A DNA stretch of 64,000 nucleotides from Sarcophilus harrisii (taxonomy: Eukaryota > Chordata > Mammalia > Dasyuromorphia > Dasyuridae). Of this stretch, positions 34,567 to 43,500 are shown in pieces. The stretch's first letter is position 1, and each line of letters starts with the position of its first letter. Location: contig NC_045429.1 in NCBI RefSeq assembly GCF_902635505.1, positions 426,215,669-426,279,668 on the forward strand, given 5' to 3'. The translations under genes and the position numbers were made by a program. The notes beneath the pieces are model-generated. The model did not search any database. It saw only the letters and a list, made by a program, of their open reading frames with translations, and was not told the origin of the DNA.

Positions 34567-37500
34567 TTGCCTATTTAACCTATTCCTGATGTGAGTAGGT
34601 TCTTAGAACTATGAGCACTCCTCCCCCCTCTAATGTCTCTGTGTCTATTCTTCCTCTGCACCTCATTTGTATGACATAATTACTATTTTTACCTTAACTC
34701 TGCCCCAATCTTTCTTTTAAGCTGTCATATTATTAATGTCAATGTTAACATATGCTTTAAATTTCCCATGTTTAAAAAACATAAGCAATGTATCCTTGTT
34801 GAGTTCCTTGAAACTGATCTTTGATATTGGCTGTTATATGTTAAATTTTCAATTAGGTTCAGGTTTCATTGATAGAAAGTCCTGAAAATCTGCAAGTTCA
34901 TTGAATATCCATTTTCCCATTCAAAATTATAAATAATTTTGCTGAATATGATATTTTTGACTGCAGGTTTAGTTCTTTTGATTGTCAGTAGATATGATTC
35001 TAGGACCTGTGATTTTTTAGTATGGCTTCTGATAAGTCCTATACAATTGTAACTGTAGCTCCAGTGTATTTGAATAGTTATTTTCTTGTTTTTTGTAAAA
35101 TTTTCTCTTCGATCTAGGCGTCTTGAAATTTGGCAATAATGTTACTAGGTGTTTTCCACAAAGGCTCTTCTTGAGGTAGTGATTGGCAGATTTTTTTTTT
35201 CTACTTTCCCCTTGTGTTCTATCACTCTAGGACAATTTTTATGGATTATTTTTTGCATTATTGTGTCAAGATCCTTTTGTTTGGTCACAGCTTTCTAGTA
35301 GTCCAACTTGTTTTATATTTTCTCAATCTGTTCTCCAAATCTATCGTTTTTTTCTTATGTTTCACATTCTGTTCTATTTTCCCATTCTTTATAATCTATT
35401 TTGTTATTGCTTGGTCTCTCATAGCTTCATTGGCTTCCCCTTGTCCAATTCTAATTTTCAAAGAGTTATTTTTGTCTTTGAGACTCTGTATCTCCTTTTC
35501 TAGTTGGCTAACATTTTTTTTTTAATAATCTTATTTTTCTTGGATGGTTTTTGTTAGTTTTTCCTCAGTGAATCGCATTTGATTTTTAAATTCTGTTTTG
35601 AGTTCTTCTGTAAATTCTCTCTTATGTAAAAATGGTAGGGAGCCATTTCACATTACTCTTTGGGATACAATCTTTTGCTAAAGTGTCCTCCTCTGAAGAT
35701 GAATCCCAGTCTTCCCATTTTCCATAGTAGGTTTCTATGGTGGGGTTCTTTCTTCTTTACCAGTTCTTTTTTCTTGGTTTTTTTTTAATTAAGAAGTATT
35801 AGTATAAACTCCTCTAATCTTGGAGTTGGGGGTATTTCTGGCTTCACCTCAGCTCTCCCCTCTGAAAGAACCCCAAACCTCTTAGAGCTCCACCTTCCTG
35901 TAAGTGCCAGCAGCCCACAGCGTCCTGCTGTTTCCACACTCAGCAGATACTGGTTCTTTCTTTGCGCAGGGCTGGGTCTTTGCAACACAGCTGGGCCCAA
36001 GGGCTGAACATTCCCTCAGTCCTCCCCGACTCAAATCTCAACTCCAGAGTCTAGGAGGTGAAAGTTTCTGTGGTTCCTTCTGAGGCTCCAACCACATCCA
36101 GCTAGCCCCGGGGCTCCCCACAAGGTATTTCTATGGAGTTGGCTCAGAGGTGTTTGCCCTTTATCAGATTAATCCTAGCCCTGAGTCTTTCTTCAGATCT
36201 TCTCCAGTCTTTCTTTAGATCTTCTTAGGTTGTATCTGGAGAATCTCTGTTCTGCCCTAAATCTTCTTGATTTTTCACAAGTCCATGTTTGTCCTGAGGC
36301 ACAAATTAGTTCCATTTGTGGGGAAAATTGGGAGAATTTAAAATTTATCAACCTATTCTGCCATCATCTCAGAATATTCCTTCCTATTTATTACACAATT
36401 GTATACCACCACACTCAGAAGTCATAATTTGTTCAGCCATTTCCCAATTTAATGGGCATGCCCTCAATTTCCAAATCTTTGTCACCAAAAAAGAGCTGCC
36501 ATAAATATTTTTGTATATATAAGTCCTTTTCCTTTTTAAAAAATCTCTTTTGGAATACAGCCCTAGATCAAAGAGTTTGGTTTTATATCACTTGGAACAT
36601 AGTTTCAGTTGCTCTACAGAATAGTTAAATCAGTTCACAATTCCACCACCAACAATGCATTAATATCTCATTTTCCCCACATCCCCTCCAATATTTGTCA
36701 TTTTCCTTTTCTGTTCTATTAGTCAATCTAATAGGTATGAGGTAGTGCTTCAAAACTGCTTTAATTTGAATTTCTTCAGTCAATAGTGAACTAGAGCATT
36801 TTTCATAGGACTATAGATAGCTTTGATTACTTCATCTGAAAAGTGTTCATATCTTTTGATCATTTATCAATGGGGGAATAGCTCTCATTTTTATAATTTT
36901 GACTCAGTTCTTTATATGCCTAAGTAATGAGGTCCTTATCAGAGGAACTTGCTTCAAAACTTTTTTTCATAGTTACTATTAGTAATTGTATTTCCCTCCA
37001 TCTTATTTCTCTTCCCTCCCCCTTCTTGTTTACTTTGTTCTCTTTCTCCTTTCACTCTCTATCTTCTCAAAAATGTTTTGCTTCTGACTAACTACTTCAA
37101 CCCCTGATCTGCCTCTTTCTATGACTCCCTCCCTTCTTATCCCCTTCCCCTCCTCCTTTCCTGTAGGATAAGATAGATTTCTATACAGGTTGGCAGTATT
37201 TAAAATAACGCTTTACAACGCTGGCTACAAGATGGTGAATTTTGACCATAGAAATTCTCGAAGCTTCTGAATGTATAGATAAATTGGTGTCTTTGCTTAG
37301 TAGAAGCGGGGCTACCCACACTGTTGAGATCCCATCTGTAGGTCCTCCATTTTTTTGAAGTAAATGATGGATTGGCATTAACCTGTCTATATCCCTAATC
37401 CAGCCCCTTGTGACTAAAACATTTATTCTGTTAGGGCTGTGGCAGAAAACTTATTGTGCACCAAAAGTCAAGGTGGCCTCTGTACTCCCTCTTGGCAGAG

Positions 37501-40500
37501 TCCTATACCCTAGCATTACTCAAAGGCTTGTTAAGGTTGGAATTTATGAGTATAAAACAATGTAAAGTTATCTAGCTCTTGTAGGGATTGAATCCTAAGC
37601 TTCATTGTCTTACACATTGTACTTGCTTAATAAATGTTTGTGGAATTGTTACATATAGAAACCTTAATTGGAGTTGATAAGATCAATGAGGAATACATTT
37701 ATGCATGCAAGCTTGCATACATACACACATATATACTTGTATGGTTGTTTTAAATATCAGTGTTTTACTTTTTTACCTTTTGTCTGAAGATATAATAATC
37801 TGGTGTTTGAACCTCTTTAGTCAAGGATTTGAGGCTGCGCTCAAGGTGACAATGATTCACTAAGAGAACATAATCTAATTTCCTCAGTTTCCTCATTTGT
37901 ACAATAAAGGAATTGGCCTATATCAAAATTGCAGAATTTTTGAGCTGAAAGAGATCTGTGACTATATCCATACTACAAAGTTTTTTTTTTTTTTTTTAAA
38001 GAGTTCTAATGAGAGTGTTTCAGGAAAGTTGGGGTAAAAAGCAGCTGAGCCACATGAGGACAGCAGTTAACAAAATTTTATTACTTCTCAAAAAAAATAT
38101 TTCTTCTCACAAAGGGAGAAAGAGATATCAACAGGGAAGAGTCTCTAGGAATCACACTGTGGGGAAATATAACAAAAGCCAGAGCTCCTTGGAGCTAAAA
38201 TTTATATGAAATTTCTTTTATCATTTTAATTTATTGTTTATTAGCATTCTTTCCTTTTTACATTTTGAGTTCTAAATTCTCTTCCTTCTAGCCCTTTCCC
38301 CATGCACTGAGAAGACAAGCAATAGGATATCAATTATATATGTGGAATCATACAAACCATATTTCCATTGTAGCCATATTTCAAAAAAGCAAGAAAAATA
38401 AAGTGAGAAAATTATGCTTCATTTTGTACTCAGAGTTCGTCAGTGTTCTCTCTTAGATGTGGATCTCATTTTTTTACATCTTGAACTCTTTGGAATTGTC
38501 TTAGATTCTTGTATGAAACAGAGTAGTCATGTCTTTCACAGTTGATCCTCATTGCTTTTACTATGACAGTGATCTCCCAGTTGTCACTTTACTTTGCATC
38601 AGTTCATATAGGTCTTATCATGTTTTTTCTGAATCCATCTTCCTCATCATTTTTTGAAGCACAATAGTACTCCATCACAATCATTTTCCTCAATTTGTTT
38701 AGCTATTGCCCAATTGACAAGCATCCCTCAATTTCTAATTCTTTGCCACCACAAAAAATTGCTGCTATAAATATATTTGTACATAGAGATTCTTTTATTT
38801 TTCCTTGGATCTCTTTGGGATACAGACCTAGTAGTGGTATTACTGGGTCAAAGGGTATATACATGTTTTTTTTTTTTTTCCAGAATGACTGACCTAGATC
38901 ACTACTCTATCAGCACTTTTTTAGTATATCTATTTTCCCTTCCTCCCCTTCAGCATGTCATTTCTGATAAGTATAAAGTGTTACATTAGAGTTGTTTTAA
39001 CTTGCATTTCTCTAATCTATAGGGACTTAGAGCATTTTAAAATATGACTATAAATAGCTTGATTTCATCTTCAAAAAACTGACTTTCTATCCTTTGACCA
39101 TTTATCAATTGGGTAATGGCTTTTATTTTTACAAATTTGACTCAGTTCTATAATCAGTATATTTTCAAGAAGTGAGGCCTATATCAGAGAAACTTTCTGT
39201 AAAAATTAAATATTACTTCATTGTCTGTGTCATCTTTTAGCATAATGTACTTTCCCTGGTTATCCCTTTTAATTAGGTCTGGTTTTGCTTTTGCTTTGTC
39301 TGAGATCACAATTGCTATCCCTACCTTTTTTACTTCAGCTGAAGCATGTTATATTCTGTTCCACCTCCTTATTTTAATTCTGTGTGTCTGTCTTTGTGTT
39401 TCAAGTGTGTTTTTGCAAATAATATATTGTTGGATTCCAATTTCTAATCCATTTTGCTATCTGCTTCCTTTTGGGGTAAACTTAACCCATTCACATTCAC
39501 AGTTATGATTACTAACCATGTATTCCTCTCCATTTTTTCCTATTCCTTCCTTTCTTCATTTGTTCTTTTGTTACTTCCTTCTTTTTCCTCCTCCTCCTCC
39601 TCCTCTTCCTCCTTCCCCCCTCTTCCTCTCTTCTTTCTCCCCCTCTTCCTCCCCTTTTCTCTCCTCCTCCTCCTCCCCTTTCTTCTCCCCCTTCTTCTTC
39701 CTCTCCTCTCCCTCCTTCTCCTCCTCCTTCTTCTCTCTCTCTCTCTCTCTTTCTTCTCCTCTCTTTATCCCCCTTGTCACTCCTCAAAAATTCATTTTGC
39801 TTTTAAACACTACCATCCCTTTTTTATCCTTTTCATCTCTTTTCTCTTATCTCCTTTCCCTCCTATTTTTCTATTGGATAAGTTACATTTCTATATACAA
39901 CTGAGTGTGTTTATTCTTCTGAATAATTTGAACCAATTTCAATGAGAGTGAAGTTCAGGCATTGCCTGTCATCCTTCATTTTCTTCTCCATTGTAAAAGT
40001 TCTTCCTTGCATGACTCTTTTATGTAAGAAGATTTTTTTCCATTCTACTTCTCTCTTCCCCTTTTTCCTAATGTATCCTTCCTTCTCACTCCTACATTTT
40101 TTGAGATCATTTCAACATTATCAGCCCACACTTTTTGTCTATGTAGTTTTAACTGCCATAATAATGATAACGTTTCTAGACAGACAAGTATCAGCTTCCC
40201 ATGTAAGAATGCAAATAATTTAACTTTATTGAAGCCCTTATGATTACTTGTTCATGTTTATGTTTTCATGCTTCTCTTGAGTCTTGTGTTTGAACATCAC
40301 ATTTTCTATTCAGTTAGTTCTCTTCTTTTCATCAGGAATGCTTGAAAATTATCTATTTCATTAAATATACTCTTTCTCCTGAAGGATTACACTCATTTTT
40401 GCTGGGTAGGATATTCTTAGTTTTAATTCTAGCTCCTTTGTCTTTCAGAATATCATTTCCCAAGCCCTCTGATCCTTTAAATGTAGAGAGTACTAAATCT

Positions 40501-43500
40501 TATATAATCTTGATTGTGGTTCCATGTTATTTTGAATTGTTTCTTTCTGGCTTCTCAAAGTATTTTCTTTTTGACCTGGAAGTTCTGACATTTGGCTATA
40601 ATATTCCCGGGAGTTTTGATTTTGGAATCTCTGTATTTGGGATCAGGAGATGATTGGTGGGTTCTTCCAATTTCTATTTGACCCTCTGGACTTAAGATAT
40701 CAGAGTTCCCTTGTGACCAATCCCCAGTGCTCCTCTCTGCCCTGGAACTATGACCCACAACTGCATATGGGCAATAGAGTTGCCAGTCAGTGCCAGCTGC
40801 ACCCACAGATATCAGTATTCTCTGAATCTCTTTCCAACCATCAGTCTGTCATACTATCACTGGGCTGAGAATTCCAAAAGCTGATACTGTTTTCACCACC
40901 AAATATGTGAGCTCTAGACTAGCCTATACTTCTGATGCTACAAAAAAAGTCTCACCTCAACTTTTTGTTGCTTCTGTTGCTTTAAAATTTGATTTGGGGC
41001 ATTATTTCAAAGTTGTTTGCAGAAGTATTTTAGGAGTTCAACTGGCACCTAATCCATCATCTTGGCCCCACCTCAAATTTATATAGACTTTTAGACAAAG
41101 AGACAGCATGATGCTGTTGCCCTATTTATTGTAACAATAAAGTAAGGGTATTTTCTAACTTGGCTAACAAGAATGGAAGAATGAGGAACAGGATATAGGG
41201 AACATAACCCTAATTGTACAGCTAAACAAGAGACTGAAAGGGATTCGTGTTCAGTCTCTAAGTTTATTAACCTTGGTATACATATATCCTGGGAAGCTGG
41301 GACTCCACCATTCAAAATGGTTTTTATTGGTCAACAGAAGAGAGAGAAGGAATAAGTATTTATATATCATCTACAATGCATCACGCTCTGTGCTAAGGAT
41401 CTTACAAGTATTATCTCATATGAACCTCACAAGGAGTAAATTTTTTTATTTTATTTTTTCCAGTTGAGAAAACTGAGGCAAACAGAAATTAAGTGACTTG
41501 CTAAATGTCACACATCTACTAAATGTAAGAGGTCAAGTTTGAATTTTGATATTATTTTATTGTCTATGTAACATTTTAGCTTAATGTAGTTTCCCTGTTT
41601 ATCTATTTTAATTAGGCTTAATTTTGCTTTTGCTTTGTCTGAGATCACAATGCTAACTCTGCCTTTTTTACTTCAGCTGAAACATCAGATTCTGTTCCAG
41701 CTCTTTATTTTAATTCTGTGTGTATCTTTCTGTTTCAAGTGTATTTATTGTAAATAACATATTGTTGGATTCCAATTTCCAATCCATTCTACTATATGTT
41801 TCCTTTTATGAATAAACCTATCCCATTTACATACATAATTATTACTAAACATGTGTTTCCCTCCATCCCATTTTCCTTCTGTCTCTGTCTGTCTGTCTGC
41901 CTCTCTTCTTCTTCTTCTCTCTTTCTCTCTCTGTCTCTGTCTCTGTCTCTTTCTCTTAGCTTTCCTTTTTTTCTCATAGTATTTTATTTTCCCAACTACA
42001 TGTAAAGATGGTTTTCAACATTTATTTTTGTAAGAATTTGAGTTCCAAATTTTTTCTTCTTCTCTTCTTTACCTCCCCTCTCTCCAAGACAGCAAGCAGT
42101 CTGACATAGGTTATGTATGTACAATTATTTAAAACATATTTCCAAATTAATCACATGATAAAAGAAAAATTAAAACAAAAGGAAAAAACCATAAGAAAGA
42201 AAAAGCAAACAAGCAAAAAAAGGTGAAAATAGTATGCTTTAATCCTCATTCAATCTTTCTCCCTTTGGAAATAGATGTCATTTTTTCATTCAAAGTCCAT
42301 GAATCCATTATCCCTTAAAGCAGTTTGTTTTACTTGGGGATAACTTTAATTGCTGGGAAGTCATTAATGTTTTGTTTATTTTTCTCATGATATTAAGCTG
42401 AAATTTGCCTCTTTAAAACTTTTGGCTATTGTTCCTAATTCTATCCTCCAGGGCCAAACATGACAAGTCTCATCCTCTTTCCATATGACAACTTAAATAC
42501 AACCATCATATTCCTATCGAGTCTTCTTTTCTCCAGGATGTCAGCAATGGCCCTTCCAAATTTACAAGGAAGATGTTTCCTATTGTTATTACCATTAGCA
42601 CAAAATCTAATCCTTTCATTTTAGATTCATCCAGATTCTGTTCCATATTCTCCAAACTAAAATTGGACACCTCAAATTTTAGAAATAATAACATTGTGCA
42701 AAATTCAGATTTTTTTTTGGTAATCAATATTGCTGTCACACTTGTTAAATCCTTATAAAATCCTATGTGGGGAAAAAAATAAGAAATGAATAGATTTTTA
42801 AGTGAAGAAACTGTGTGCTTGGGGGCTCCCATTTTTTATGCTGGTCCCCAAAGTGACATGTGACCCTTACTATAACAGATTTGACTATTGTAATGTCAAT
42901 AGTGCCTATACAACTTTAAAGAGTAAATATCAGATTCATTTATTATTTTGTTTAAATGTCTGTCCAATAAGCATATTTCTAACTCAGTTGGTAACTAACA
43001 TAGCATCTTTTAATTAAGAACAAACTTTATTTGTGAAAATGTCCATTTATCTTTACTCGTATGAGAAAGTGGCAAAAAAAATTATGAGATTTAGAAAACC
43101 AAACTTGTGGGAAGGTTTATTTAGTGTAGATTTAGACCTGTTTTTTAAGTTTTAAATCTCCACCATCCCACCAGTGAGCTGCTATGGCCAGAGTGGGACA
43201 GGAAAGAAAAAATAGGTTTGGAGTTGTCTGTGGATACTTTAGCTTCAAGAAATCTGACAGAATTTCTCTCAGAGAGATGGTAGTATGGTATAGAGATGAG
43301 AGCATTAGACTGGGGTTAGGAGACCAGAATTCTCATGCCAACTTTCTCTATGATTTTGGAACAGCTCAATCTGTACTCTGGACTCAGATTCCTCATCTGT
43401 AAAAGAAGTAGTTGTTCTAGTCCCTTCTGGATGTGACATCTAAAGTTGTTCTCAGATCAACTCTAAGTTAAGCTGCATTTTGGGCTGCATTTCATCTCAT

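Noticed and set aside
37400-37640. LTR-like sequence with TTAATAAATG near 37,630
   Set aside because: I could not define TG...CA ends or a target duplication; it may be ordinary old repeat.
39454-39945. Ser/Leu/Pro-rich 163-codon frame and its Glu/Arg-rich antisense
   Set aside because: Translation of a pyrimidine tract within an L1 piece.
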